From positions 124,001-188,000 of the forward strand of contig JADDOH010002568.1 of assembly GCA_016648135.1 (NCBI GenBank): a DNA stretch of 64,000 bases, read 5' to 3'. The position numbers and the translations under genes are program-made. A model generated the notes under the pieces. It had not been told where the DNA came from. It did not search any database and saw only the letters and a list, made by a program, of their open reading frames with translations. Below, one piece after another: positions 21,526 to 31,795 of the stretch; within the stretch, counting starts at the first letter, position 1; the number at the start of each line of letters is the position of its first letter. Source of the stretch: Agrypnia vestita. Taxonomy: Eukaryota; Arthropoda; Insecta; Trichoptera; Phryganeidae.

Positions 21526-21567
21526 CTAACCTAACCTAACCTAACCTAACCTAACCTAACCTAACCT
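21526..21567 (-). repeat. Interstitial telomere-type array (CCTAA)8
   Basis: Eight uninterrupted CTAAC units, i.e. TTAGG on the minus strand, preceded by one CTAAT variant and followed by CTAGG. TTAGG is the ancestral insect telomere repeat. It lies about 150 bp after the LTR. Confidence 0.9.
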
Positions 21568-21915
21568 AGGGTTAAACTAGCTTTTGGTAGAGGTGTAATT
21601 GCTTTTGTCTGCTTTTGAAGATAGCAATAGTCTGTGATGATGCGATATCTGTGGTAGTTGATTCCACAGCCTAGCCGACTTCACTCCGAATGAGGAACTC
21701 AAGAATTCAGTTTTATGAGTAGTAAAGTACTATGAACATGCCAGGGAGCGTCCATAAACTACAAAGTGGCCTGATCAAGGAGTTAGGTAGAATGCTACGC
21801 TAGACTACGTGAGGAGAGGGGGAGAGGCGTCGAGCTGCGTAATTCTTTCCATAATTTTATTTGGCACAATTAAAACGCTACAGAATATGCGAGATCCAAA
21901 AATCATCAACAAATA
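21568..21915. other. Unassigned; weak non-LTR-like translation on minus strand
   Basis: Minus-strand translation around 21600-21720 gives VKSARLWNQLPQ, reminiscent of the K-x-x-R-L-W-N-x-L-P motif near the end of some non-LTR proteins. Too short to call. Confidence 0.3.
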
Positions 21916-23201
21916 TTAGGTCCTTACATATGAAATTCACGTTTTGCCGTACTGGCAAATTTGATCTCAAATATCTTCTCTTTGGTTAGGAATTCCAAAT
22001 CCAAATTTATACAACTATTTACTCATGTATTTGTGTTTTGAAAATTATAATTCATTTGTTTTTTCCTCAATTGTTTTATTCTTTGCGTCACTCAGTTTAC
22101 AAAATGAAAAACTTGAAATATCGCGTTATTTACGAGTACGAGTTCCACCGTGGCACCAGTACTGCAGAAAAGGCTCGAAGGATTAATGATGTGTATGGCG
22201 ACGGTGCCGCAAAAGAAAACACAGTCCGTTTTTGGTTCCAACGTTTTCGTTCTGGAAATTTCGACCTGCAGAACAAGCCCCGTGGACGGCCGGAGACCAA
22301 AGTTGATAATGAAGAATTGAAGGCTATTGTGGAAGCGGATCCATCGCAAACCACATCCGAGTTAGCTGCAGGCTGCGGTGTTAGTGATAAAACTGTTTTA
22401 ATCCACTTGAAGCAAATTGGTAAGGTGAAAAAGCTTGAAAGGTGGGTACCTCACGAATTGAGTGAAGCAAATCAACAAACGCGCGTTGACTGCTGCGTTG
22501 CATTACTCAACCGGCACAATAATGAAGGGATTTTAAATCGAATCATTACCTGTGATGAAAAGTGGATCCTGTACGATAATCAGAAGTGCTCATCGCAATG
22601 GCTGAACCCTGCCGAACCAGCCAAACCATGCCCCAAGCGAAAATTGACTCCAAAAAAGTTACTTGTGAGCGTTTGGTGGACTAGTGCTGGTGTCGTTCAC
22701 TACAGCTTTCTTAAATCTGCCCAGACGATTACGGCAGATGTCTATTGTCAGCAACTGCAAACCATGATGGAAAAGCTAGCTGCTAAACAACCGAGGCTGG
22801 TTAATCGCTCTAGGCCACTGCTGCTTCATGATAACGCTAGACCACACACTGCACAACAGACGGCTACCAAATGAGAGGAGGTTCAATTGGAATGTCCAAG
22901 ACATCCACCGTACTCTCCGGACCTTGCCCCAACAGATTACCATTTTTTTCGAAATTTGGATAACTTCTTGCAAAGGAAAAAATTCAACTCCCATGGGGCA
23001 GTCCAAACCGCCTTCAAAGATTTTATTGATTCCCGTCCGAATGGTTTTTTTAGTAAAGGGATCGATGAACTACCTATGAGATGGCAAAAGTGCATAGATA
23101 GCAATGGTACATACTTTGATTAAATAAATATATTATAATAAAAAAAAATCGGCTTTATGTTCCTCCCATACTAAACGTCAATTTCATATGTAAGGACCTA
23201 A
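21916..23201 (+). mobile_element. Mariner transposon, complete ends
   Basis: Inverted repeats of ~30 bp begin TTAGGTCCTTACATATGAAA at 21916 and end TTTCATATGTAAGGACCTAA at 23201, differing at one base over the first 29. TA lies on each side (21914-21915, 23202-23203). Length 1,286 bp is the normal full size. It contains one transposase gene with a single in-frame stop. Confidence 0.95.
22104..23123 (+). pseudogene. Mariner transposase, cecropia-type, one nonsense codon
   Basis: This gene encodes the cut-and-paste enzyme that excises the element and inserts it at TA. The ATG at 22104 (MKNLKYRVIYEYEF) fits the family better than the in-frame upstream ATG at 22038. Expected length is 339 codons, normal for mariner. 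The N-terminal paired helix-turn-helix region includes NTVRFWFQRFRSGNF and GRPETKVDNEELKA; WVPHELSE is the linker motif. The catalytic D,D34D set is complete: D151 in TCDEKW, D243 in LLHDNARPHTA and D278 in SPDLAPTDYHFF. Codon 257 (TGA at 22872) interrupts the gene in frame; no frameshift is needed to read through to the end at 23123. Closest recalled relatives are Hsmar1/cecropia-type transposases. The copy looks young. Confidence 0.93.
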
Positions 23202-23414
23202 TATCATTGATTAATATAACAAGTAATAAATAATTCACACGCTGATATTATTTACAGTATAAGAACTGAGGCTCCCTCATCAGACACAAGAGTTCTATTT
23301 ACTGACGAGGTCTACATGATTAAAAAAGCTCAAAAAAAATCAACAAGTTATAATATAAGAATGTAATGTACACCATATATTAAATAAATAAATAAAATAT
23401 TAAAAATACATTTT

Positions 23415-24201
23415 TTATAATTGAAAACCCCGTGGCAAGATGTTGTTAACCAACATTTTTACCAAAAATGAGTTAATAAGCCGTCTAAACTAAATATTGT
23501 ACGCTCTTTCCATTGGAAATAAGTTCAGAACTAAAAAATAATTAGAACATGTTCAAATCATAGGGATGAACATGTTTACTACACTTTTTCGTAAATTTCA
23601 AATCAGTTACTAATGGGAAGAATATGTTATCTTCAATAATAAAATGTTCATGCCATAATTTTGAAATTAACACGCCTTTTAATTTGATTGGAATATTTTT
23701 GGTTAATATAAATTTTACTCTGGCAGTACTGTCATATATTTGTTTTTATTTGAAGACTATTATAATATGTACTTATATATTATTTTTGAATAATTTTAAA
23801 TGGTACATACCATGTATTGTATTATTAATTAACATGCCAAGTATTTTTTAATTTTGGATAATGGATGATAAAAACGGATAGAATTTGAAGGGTTGTTTGA
23901 CGTTCGTGTTTTACCAATTTTAAAAAGGTGTTATTCTATTAAAAATGAGTTTCAGAGGCGAAAAAAAGGTTGTTAACTACAATTTTTTAGGGAAAATTAG
24001 TATATTTTTAATTTTTTGTGCATAAATGCGTTTTTTACTTTGTAAATACTTTTTTGATATTTTAGTGACATAAATCAATAAAAATTAATCTTGAATTAGC
24101 GATAAAACATATTTTTCAAAAGCGAAATGCAAATGTCTAATTATCTCAAAATGACTCGAATGTTAGTTTACAACTTCTTGCCACGGGGTCTTCAATTATA
24201 A
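23415..24201. mobile_element. Inverted-repeat element, TTGAAACCCCGTGGCAAGA ends
   Basis: Left end TTATAATTGAAAACCCCGTG and right end CACGGGGTCTTCAATTATAA are near-perfect inverted copies of about 27 bp. TTATAA at each edge may be a 6 bp target duplication or part of the repeat. 787 bp of AT-rich interior; a 75-codon ORF at 23624 is unrecognised. Confidence 0.7.
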
Positions 24202-24895
24202 TTCATTTTTGTTCTTATTAATTATGAAAATATCTCGTTCATTTAATAGCCAATAATTTAAAAATATATTTGGTACGAGGAAAGAGCACAAAATGTCTTC
24301 TGGAATTAATAGTAAAAAACTACGTTTCACTCGGGGAAGGGGTGTCAAAGAAAAAGCCACGTTAGGGCTACAAGGGAGGAGGAAGGGGTAGAAAAGTGTT
24401 CAAAACTGAACCACGCGATTTATAGAAGCTCCCTTACAACTCATCACGCTGGGGAATCTGGGATGTTACAGCGTAAGATTATCTCGGCTGTGTTACCCTA
24501 AAAAGTGGTTCAACGTTCGACTGCTAATTCGATCACAGATGAAGGAGAAGAACTGTTGAACAAACGAGCAGAAACAGGGACGTAATACTCCGTGGCCGCA
24601 GTAAATCACGAGACACTCGTGTTGTGTTTATTCAATAGCGCTGTGAATGCGGTCTCCGATATTAAAATATTGGGTAAAAAACCCCCATAAATTGTGCGCT
24701 AAACACTAACGCCGACTTGGAGCATTCGTATTTTTTATGCCACAATCGAACGATGAACGCGGGATCGACATTTTTTCCTCACTCGAGATTCGATTGCGTC
24801 ATGGTCCAGTCAGGGGCTCTCAACCCGGCGGCCTCCTGACTGCGCTGACGATTACCTACTTATGTGGTTTGTTCTTCGCGAGATAGCGCCTCCTG
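24202..24895. other. Unassigned, partly GC-rich
   Basis: 24400-24895 is less AT-rich (CAACCCGGCGGCCTCC at 24814-24829). No recognised gene. The 3' part may include eroded tail sequence of the minus-strand RTE fragment that follows. Confidence 0.4.
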
Positions 24896-24899
24896 TGAG

Positions 24900-25190
24900 G
24901 CGGATTCTCCGCTACCTTTCCATCTTTTGGGAGCTTTTCTCTCTTTGGTAAGGCTGGTTATGTAGCGCGATATAAGGGCGTCTGGTGCTGTCCATTCTCT
25001 GGACATGGCCAAACCAGTCCCTCCTTCGCTGTCTACTCCATCCTACAATGTCCTCAGCCTTACGTATCTCTCTTATTCTGGTGTTCCTCACGCGATCCCT
25101 CGGCGTCTTGCCTGCTACCATCCTCAGTGTCTTCTTCTCGGAAGTTCTCAATATTTGTTGAGTCCTAATTGTGTCTGCCCCTGCTTTATC
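24900..25190 (-). pseudogene. RTE-like C-terminal fragment, third lineage
   Basis: On the minus strand an open run starts around 25190 and includes MRTSEKKTLRMVAGKTPRDR, VRNTRIREIRKAEDIVGW and RRRDWFGHVQRMDS. It ends YQREKSSQKMER near 24915. The 'R-x-x-x-G...D..R...IR......R..W.GHV.RM' layout matches the C-terminal domain of RTE-like insect retrotransposons. Sequence differs from the lineages at 2-2407 and 4738-5085. No RT motifs are upstream; minus-strand frames near 25220-25330 may be part of the same element, frameshifted. Confidence 0.6.
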
Positions 25191-25199
25191 TGTATATCA

Positions 25200-26229
25200 T
25201 TGGCTGCCGGGGAGAGCTGAGAGAGTAATCTCTATGACGCTCTCCTGTGGTTTGTTGTGACCTGGACCTGTAGTGCAACCAAAACATATCTGTGACGTCC
25301 TTTCTCCCCTTCTGGGAGTGGCTATGAATACTATGGTTGTCATTACTGCTTCTCTGTTGAGCTATCGAGTAGCACGTATACGTATTATAAAACAATTAAT
25401 GTATTGTTTTTTATTCATTTGTTTGTTGCTGATATGTACAATCTCTTTATTACCTACATGTAATAAATAAATTTGAAACCCAACAGATTTACATTTTTCT
25501 TTTTTTTTTTCTACTTTTTTTTTTTCTTTTGTAATCTTCCGTTTCTCAAATACTAACGCAGCTAATAAACGTTGATTGATAGTGAATTAATGGGATTATT
25601 TGCTGAGAGGAACTGATGAGGAAGTAGACACTTCCACAACAGTTCGGGGATAAGATGGGTCTCTGCCCCTTTCTGCTTCTGTCTTCTCTGTATGTCATTG
25701 GTCTTGCTTTGTAGATCATCTTGCTCTTGATGACCATATTCTTATTTTCCAAATTGTGGATTTTAGAGCATCAGAGATTGCCCTTTTGGCTTTCTACTCT
25801 CGGTTATTATTCAAACGCATTGAAAGTCCCTGCGGTAGACCAACTAGCATAGGAATAAACGAGATGTCCGATGAACGTAGGTACCTCTCGAGATGGGCGG
25901 GCAGCGCTGGTACTAACCTACCTATCTGTATCCCGCTTTTTTCTCTTCTGGCAACATCGAGTTATATTTTGGCGCGCAAATAAATGTATCGATAACACAA
26001 ACCGAGTTTAATTTGTTACAATAGGCGCTTCGGGCTTTCGGGGCCCGTTCTGATGCGCGATTCGATAGCTGCCCGGTGCCTTTTTAAACTAAGCTCAGAC
26101 GGTTTGACCGTGAAACGTCGATAATGGTGGACCAAGTTAATGCTCTTGCATTCTGTATCGTGGTCTTCATCAGGGGCGTATAGGTTGCTGCGCATCGGAC
26201 TTCGATAGCTTAACTTGTCTATTTGACTC
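25200..26229. other. Unassigned
   Basis: No gene recognised. A pyrimidine-rich run (TTCTTTTTTTTTTCTACTTT region) is at 25495-25530. ORFs of 65-126 codons exist on both strands without a recognisable domain. 25975-26220 is less AT-rich and unidentified. Confidence 0.4.
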
Positions 26230-26235
26230 CAAATG

Positions 26236-26720
26236 AATCGAAATGTCAACAATTTTATGTATGGAAGTGAAGCCTGGAATTGGCAAAAGAGGAATGAAAG
26301 TATACTGAATGCGGTAGAAATGCGATCACTAAGACGCTTGTGTGGAAAATCTTTGGTCGATTTGGTCGTAGAGGGAGGAATGAACAAATTAGACATGAAT
26401 GCAATGCTGGCTGTAGTGTGGTAGATAGAATAAAGAAAGGAGTGCTGAGATGGTTTGGTCTTGTAGAACGTATAATGAGGAAAGGATGATTAAGAAAATA
26501 TATGAGGCGAGTGTTGAAGGCAACAGGAATAGAGGGCGTCCGCGAAAGACCTGGCACGATCAGATACTACAAGTTGAGGATGGCCTGTTAAAAGCCGCAA
26601 CAACCGTAGAACTTGTATGAGAAGATGTATGAATGTGGCCGAAGCAAAAGTGGTGTGCCAGGACAGAAGAGTGTGGGGTTCAATCCTCTCTGCCTACCCC
26701 AGCGGGAAAACGTCGTGATG
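26236..26720 (+). pseudogene. RTE C-terminal fragment, sister of element at 2-2407
   Basis: NNFMYGSEAWNWQKRNESIL then VEMRSLRRLCGKSLVDLV, a frameshift region, then VEGNRNRGRPRKTWHDQILQ and PKQKWCARTEE, ending with TCTCTGCCTACCCCAGCGGG and TGATGG. This is nearly the same sequence as 2060-2460 and clearly the same subfamily. Several indels destroy the frame (GFS-VVDRIKKG region has stops). The tail is TTATTTATTTATTTA (26719-26735) rather than TTAG units. It retains SEAWNWQKRN, which is damaged in the first copy. Confidence 0.8.
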
Positions 26721-26803
26721 GTTATTTATTTATTTATTACTAACCCCCTTCAGGGCTTTTACAAGAAATAAAGAATATACACGACAAGCACAATACACAA
26801 TGA

Positions 26804-26880
26804 ATAGCTTACCCGCGCTTCGCACACGTAGATTTATAGTAACTTTTAGTCATATTTTATCAATTTGTCTATTAACCTTA
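26804..26880 (-). mobile_element. Helitron 3' end fragment
   Basis: Minus strand: CAAATTGATAAAATATGACT...AAAGTTACTATAAATCTACG...TGTGCGAAGCGCGGGTAAGC ending CTAT. It matches the last ~75 bp of the Helitron at 31796-32196. The 5' part is missing. Confidence 0.6.
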
Positions 26881-26899
26881 ACATATATGTCGATATGTA

Positions 26900-27060
26900 T
26901 GTAACGACAGTTCAACGTTTGGAAAAAATAAGTATAGTATAGTAGTAATAAGTAGTAAGTAATAAATAAGAAGAAATATTGAAAAAAAATGTAAACTTTG
27001 ATATTGCATAACTCCACAACTGTTGTCATTAGGTCATGGCTGCTTGAATATGTTATTAAT
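26900..27060. mobile_element. Foldback MITE fragment, AGGGTTATTTGG family
   Basis: Right-arm words CGACAGTTCAACGTTTGGAA, AAATATTGAAAAAAAATGTA, TTGCATAACTCCACAACTGT and TAGGTCATGGCTGCTTGAA correspond to 20650-20745 and 3930-4045. A TAGTAGTAAT/AAGTAGTAAGTAAT stretter is inserted. Ends are absent. Confidence 0.6.
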
Positions 27061-27189
27061 GTTTTGAGAAGAGCCGACCCCAACAGCCTACCTAGGCAAT
27101 GACTTGGGACCACAGAACATAGAATAATATTTCTGTGTTTAGGACAGTGCCAGGAAGAAGAAAGAACGATGATCACTGAGGATAAAAAC

Positions 27190-27460
27190 AGTAATGTCTT
27201 CTTCCTCTTTCTTTAGGCCTGTTCACCTGTTGTGGCTGCTACTTGTCCTCTTGGGAGTTGGACTGCCAGACTGCCAGCAGACTATCCTCCGTCTTTTTAG
27301 TGGTCGTCATGGAAGTCTGTTGTCTGCTTGATCTCTTGCTACTTTTATACCCTGGAGTCTGTCATCCTGCTCATACCATCGTTCCAGAACTTCCTTCTCT
27401 ATCGTCCCCATCTTACAACGTCCTCGACTTCGTTGCGAATCCGATCTCGAAGCGTTTTGT
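27190..27460 (-). pseudogene. RTE-like C-terminal fragment, decayed
   Basis: Minus-strand translation gives IADKTLRDRIRNEVEDVVRW near 27460-27400, then frames with WNDGMSRM and, after stops, DGG/RIVCWQSGSPTPKR near 27260. A purine-rich GAAGAAGACATT tail on the minus strand (27195-27215) resembles the GAA tail of the fragment at 18336. It is the same architecture as the other RTE tails, heavily mutated. Confidence 0.45.
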
Positions 27461-27645
27461 CAGCGATCTTAATATTTTCATCTCGCTAATTCGGAGGAGC
27501 GTCGGCTCTAGACTCGAAACTGTAAGCCATGATGGAGCAGACACACGCTTTGTAAATACGAAATGTGTTCTTGAAAAATTTCAAGATATTCATATATTTT
27601 GATGCTTCTGTGTGGTATACCCCCTTAATAATAAATAGTATTTTT

Positions 27646-29270
27646 ACTCCCTTTATATTAACTCATGGCGTCTGCTTGCTTGCTTGCCGGCTTGCCGTCG
27701 AAAACACTTTGGATCGATTTTTAACCCCTTTCCCGTGATCCAGTCGAGCTGAAACTTTGCAAGCAGACTCGTGGCGACGATCAAGGAGATCTTTCAAATT
27801 TTCGTTAAAAAAAAATAATTATAGTATAATTTCGGATTTTTAGAAATTTTATTGGTTTTTTCAAATTGGAATCATTAGAAAAGTTTGATTACGGCGGCCC
27901 GATAACGTCGCGGAATATTTTCTAAATTTGAATTACTCCATCGGTATGCATAATAGGTACTTCACTACGAATGTCGAAAATCTAAATTGACTGACAAATG
28001 TTTTTTAGAATTTAATCTTCAAAGCATGAAGTGTCTTATCAAAGCTCAAAATATCTGACATTTTAGAAATATATTAAATTACTGTAAGTTTAGTGTTATA
28101 TTATATGTTTTAATTCGTCTTTGATTGTTGTTATATTTTACAAAGATAGGGAGTATAATAAAAACTTGATTTTTATGGGCTACTTTTTTATTCCCTTTCT
28201 TTTAACTCGTAGCGTCTGCTTGCTCGCTTGTTTGGATCGAAAAAAACTTTGGATCGATTTTTAACCCTTTTCCCGTGATCGAATCGAGCTGAAACTTTGC
28301 AGTAAGAATCGTGGCGAGGATAAAAATGAGCTAACAAATTTTCGTTAAAAAAAACTAATAATTATGGTGTAATTTTGGATTTTTAGAAATTTTATTGGTT
28401 TTTCCAAATTGGAATCATTCTATATGAGTTATTAGCCAGACGCGTGTATAGCCACGAAATCTGATTCAGAGCGAAAGGGAGTATTGTAAAAACATGTTTT
28501 ATATGGGTTACTTTTTTACTCCCTTTCTTTTAACTCGTAGCGTCTGCCTGCTTGTCTGACGAAAAAACTTTGGATCGATTTTTAACCCTTTTCCCGTGAT
28601 CGAATCGAGCTGAAACTTTGCAGGAAGAATCGTGTCGGCGATAAAAATGATCTCACCAATTTTCGTTCAAAAAAAATAATAATTATGGTATAATTTTAGA
28701 TTTTTCGAAATTTTAATGGTTTTTTTTTTCAAATTGGTATTATTATTAATGAGCAATTAGCCCGACGCGTGTATAGCTACGACACAAAGCATATACAAAA
28801 ACACGCTCTTTTGAGATTAATTAATTTTCATTATTGAACATACCGCATAATATTATAGGGGGTGTTTTTATTGATGATAATAATTTTGGAATAGGGAATT
28901 TTTTTCAATATTATTTTTACATAGATGTGACGTCACGATTTCGATCGAGTAGGAAATATTATACAGGGTGTTTTTTATGCAAGAATGTTTATTTGTGATC
29001 ACATGAAATTTTTTTAGGATTTTAGATTTTCAACATTGAGTTTTTTTGGAAAAGCTTTTTTATACAGGGTGTTTTTTTATGGTGGTAATAATGTAAAATT
29101 GAATAAATGCGCTTTTATCGAAATTAGATTCGTAGGGGAGATTATATTTTATGATTATTTAAGAAATATTCTAGTGTTTTTTAGTTTTTGACGTCACATT
29201 TTAGAGATTTTGAATAATTGAAGCGTGACGTTACGTTTTAGACGCATCAAAGCGAAAGGGAGTATTGTAA
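27646..29270 (+). repeat. Three-unit repeat array with ACTCCCTTT / AAAGGGAGTA ends
   Basis: Units begin near 27646, 28190 and 28518 with (T)ACTCCCTTT...TAACTCGTAGCGTCTGC, share CTTTGGATCGATTTTTAACC, CCCGTGATC(G/C)A, GAGCTGAAACTTTGCA and TTTTATTGGTTTTT, and close with GCGAAAGGGAGTATTGTAAA (28472, 29252). The start and closing words are inverted copies, so each unit looks like an inverted-repeat element in tandem. In the last unit TATACAGGGTGTTTTTT occurs at 28970 and 29070, with a related form at 28857. Confidence 0.7.
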
Positions 29271-29299
29271 AAACTTGGTTAGTTTTTTAACACTGAAAA

Positions 29300-29725
29300 A
29301 TGGGTTTCGTCGATTATCAAATGAGTAAAACGGCTCGGCCTTGCCGCTGGGAGCCGGCCGCGGATAATATGGGATTATTGACACGGCGGATTAATAAATT
29401 TGGCGCCAATTGGCCGCCGCGAGAGGGGGACGGCTGCGCACGTAGGTCGCAGCCCGCCGCGGGTCCGGCCCGGCGAGCGAGACGGGATTCCGGGAAGGAG
29501 CGGGACGGGGCGATGATTTGACTCCGGATTTGTGAGGAATTCGGACGAGGTGTCGGTTTTTTTCTTCGCTTAGGTGTGTCGTTATTAGATTCGTTAGCCG
29601 CCCAAGACCGGTAGTTTGGGATTATTCAAATTATCATCGGCGGACGATTCGTGAGCGGCCGGGTGCGTGCGCGCGCCACTGCGTGCGACTCTGGGAAGTG
29701 AGTTGAAAGAGTGTTTAGTGAGTGC
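29300..29725. other. GC-rich island, left half (candidate host regulatory or 5' exon DNA)
   Basis: Strongly CpG-rich compared with its AT-rich surroundings (GGGAGCCGGCCGCGG, CGCCGCGGGTCCGGCCCGGC). A 73-codon ORF exists but has no domain and probably reflects composition. The sequence resumes at 30808 after the hAT insertion. It may be a promoter or untranslated exon of a host gene; this is inference only. Confidence 0.4.
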
Positions 29726-29818
29726 TAGGGATGGGTCCGTCCGTCCATCGACGAGACGATCAACTAATTGAATTCGTCAACTAGTTGTCGCATCAACTTC
29801 GTTACGCGGACGACGCGG

Positions 29819-29868
29819 ACGTTCTATCTAAACATCGGGACGATGGTCCCGATGTTTAGATAGAACGT
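29819..29868. repeat. Perfect 23 bp inverted repeat, GATG loop
   Basis: ACGTTCTATCTAAACATCGG plus GAC (29819-29841) is mirrored exactly at 29846-29868. One arm is the normal element sequence (compare 36148-36170); the second is an inverted duplicate, after which the nested MITE begins. Confidence 0.85.
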
Positions 29869-29885
29869 CTAGAACGATTAAAGTC

Positions 29886-30113
29886 GGGATTTAACTTGTA
29901 TTCAAACGAATGAATTTTTCGTAATCCATTTCAGTTAGTGTAGTGATAGTCCAACGTTTTCCAAAAAATAAGCCAGATATATTGAAAAAATTCAAACTTT
30001 GATGTCGCATATCTCCATAACTATTGATATTAGGTCATGATAGCTTTCGACTCATAATCAAGGCAGGAATATAGTCCTGCGAGGTTATTAATGTTTTGCA
30101 TATAACCCTGTAC
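29886..30113. mobile_element. Half of a foldback MITE nested in the hAT element
   Basis: Matches the right half of the 37985-38463 copy: TTAACTTGTATTCAAACGAA, GTCCAACGTTTTCCAAAAAA, CAAGGCAGGAATATAGTCCT and ATAACCCTGT end. The left half is missing. Confidence 0.75.
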
Positions 30114-30807
30114 ACATGTAATGATATGTCCCTTATATATTTTTTTATACACACATTACTACTTATTTATATTTTTAATTTTTATACTCATATTTTAATG
30201 CTTATACCCAATACTTTCACTGCTTATATATGTAGTTTATATTTATATTTTACTGCTTACACCTGATATTGTTGTGTACACCTACTTCTTTCTTTATTAT
30301 ATATAGAAAGAAGTATATAAAACAATATGTAAAAGCCTATAATGTGCATAAACAAATAAATAATAAAATATTTCTTTTTACATATAAGCACAAGTAGCGG
30401 TTTTACTTTACCCGAAACTATATTCCTTCGAACTTCTGTAAATTTTAAAAATTAACGTAATAAAAATAGCCAACGGTTGAGCCGTCGAGCAAGGTCGCGT
30501 CGAACCGTACACAGTTGACCATCGTCCCGATGTTTAGATAGAACGTCCGCGACGCCGCGTAACGAAGTTGATGCGTCAAGCGTCAGGCGTAGCCTAGTAG
30601 AGTGGCATAATCCACAAATTAAACAAAACAAAAAAATGTGTAAATTATCTTATGTTTTATCTTATGTTTTATTGTTAAATTAGTATTAAGTATCTTATTT
30701 GTAAACAAGGATTTTTAAATAAATAAAAAAAAAAAAAAAAAAACTAGTTGACGAATTCAACTAGTTGATCGTCTCGTCGATGGACGGACGTGGACGACCC
30801 ATCCCTA

Positions 30808-30895
30808 GTGAGTGCACTCCCAGGGCCGGGCGGACGTCCCGGGATCGCGTCGCGAGCGATCCCGGGCTTGTCCAACATCCCGGGAAAAATCCTTC
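30808..30895. other. GC-rich island, right half, with CCCGGG palindrome
   Basis: Continues the island of 29300-29725. 30837-30866 contains CCCGGGATCGC, GTCGCGA, GCGATCCCGGG, a strong short palindrome, and a third CCCGGG follows at ~30880. Confidence 0.45.
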
Positions 30896-30927
30896 CTGTT
30901 ATATTTTATTTAATGAGGAATCTTAAC

Positions 30928-31640
30928 AGTTCCAATCATTATAATGTTAGAACAGAGTGTACGTTACATAAACAAATTGCAAAGATTCACAGATAATTGT
31001 CATACAAAGCTGGTCAACACAACAACCTTCACAGCTACGAAGATCGACTTGCCTTTTTCAAGATGCACAAACTTGAGTCCCGACGGAAAATATCCGATCT
31101 CGTTGTGCTACACAAGATTCTCAGCGGAGCTACTGATTCTCTCTCTCTATCTGACATAAATTTGCATGTTAAACCCCGTATAAGAAACGCGGAGTTCTTC
31201 AGAATAAGTCAGCACACTAATAATGTCGGTTACTTTTCTCCCATTACAAGGTTGTGTCGCACATATAATTTGTATTGTGCTGACCCTAACATTGATGCTG
31301 ATATTCTTGCAGACACCTTATCTTCGTTCAAAAATTCACTCATACACAACATCCATTTTCTAAACGATGACATGAACCTATAGATCCATTAAATCAATCA
31401 TTCATTAAATACTAATCGCACTACACTCAAACACAAAATATATAATATACATAAATGTACATGTAAAATATAATTAATTGCAAAAATACATGTTACTAGA
31501 GCGTGCCGAAGACACTTGTAATTGGGATAATGGGCATAGTCTTCAATATAATGTTTAATATCTGAGTATCATGTACCTATTATCCTGTTATTGTCTCTAA
31601 TAAATAATAAAATAAAAAATAAAATAAAAATAAAAAAATT
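30928..31640 (+). pseudogene. Jockey-clade RT C-terminus and poly(A)-like tail
   Basis: A 128-codon frame (30997-31380) reads AGQHNNLHSYEDRLAFFKMH, then KLESRRKISDLVVLHKILSG and VKPRIRNAEFFRISQHTNNV, near its end ILADTLSSFKNSLIHNIHFL. The order R-L-x-(x)-F-x-x-x-x-L-E-x-R-R-K-x-x-D-L...L-x-K-I, then (V/I)P-R-x-R...F, then a serine-phenylalanine-lysine end is characteristic of jockey/R1-type reverse transcriptase C-termini. The frame before 30997 is shifted. An A-rich tail AAATAATAAAATAAAAAATA lies at ~31601-31637. It is a 5'-truncated insertion; the same family recurs at 32199-32335. Confidence 0.7.
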
Positions 31641-31795
31641 CATTTGATCAAAAAATTCGTATGCTACATGTACATGTGGCGGCCATGTTTTCTTTTCTTT
31701 TTTGTTTTTATATTATTAAAAATTATTTAAATAAAATAATAATTTAATAAGTGTCATTCATATTTCTTTTCTTATTTGGGATTCAACATGCAAAA

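Larger units (their letters stand above)
29726..30807. mobile_element. hAT-type non-autonomous element with exact 8 bp duplication
   Basis: Begins TAGGGATGGGTCCGTCC and ends GTGGACGACCCATCCCTA. It is flanked by GTGAGTGC at 29718-29725 and 30808-30815. The arms contain CATCGACGAGACGATCAACT and its complement, plus many GTCGAC/ACTAGT-type small palindromes. The body from ~30114 matches the arm of the palindrome at 36019-39035. Part of the interior (29886-30113) is a foldback MITE fragment. No coding capacity. Poly(A)-like run at ~30725-30742. Confidence 0.9.

Noticed and set aside
26016..26396. 126-codon minus-strand ORF
   Set aside because: It overlaps antisense to the RTE fragment at 26236-26720, which explains its 3' half.
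29300..29521. 73-codon ORF in the GC-rich island
   Set aside because: No recognisable domain; GC-rich DNA has few stops by chance.
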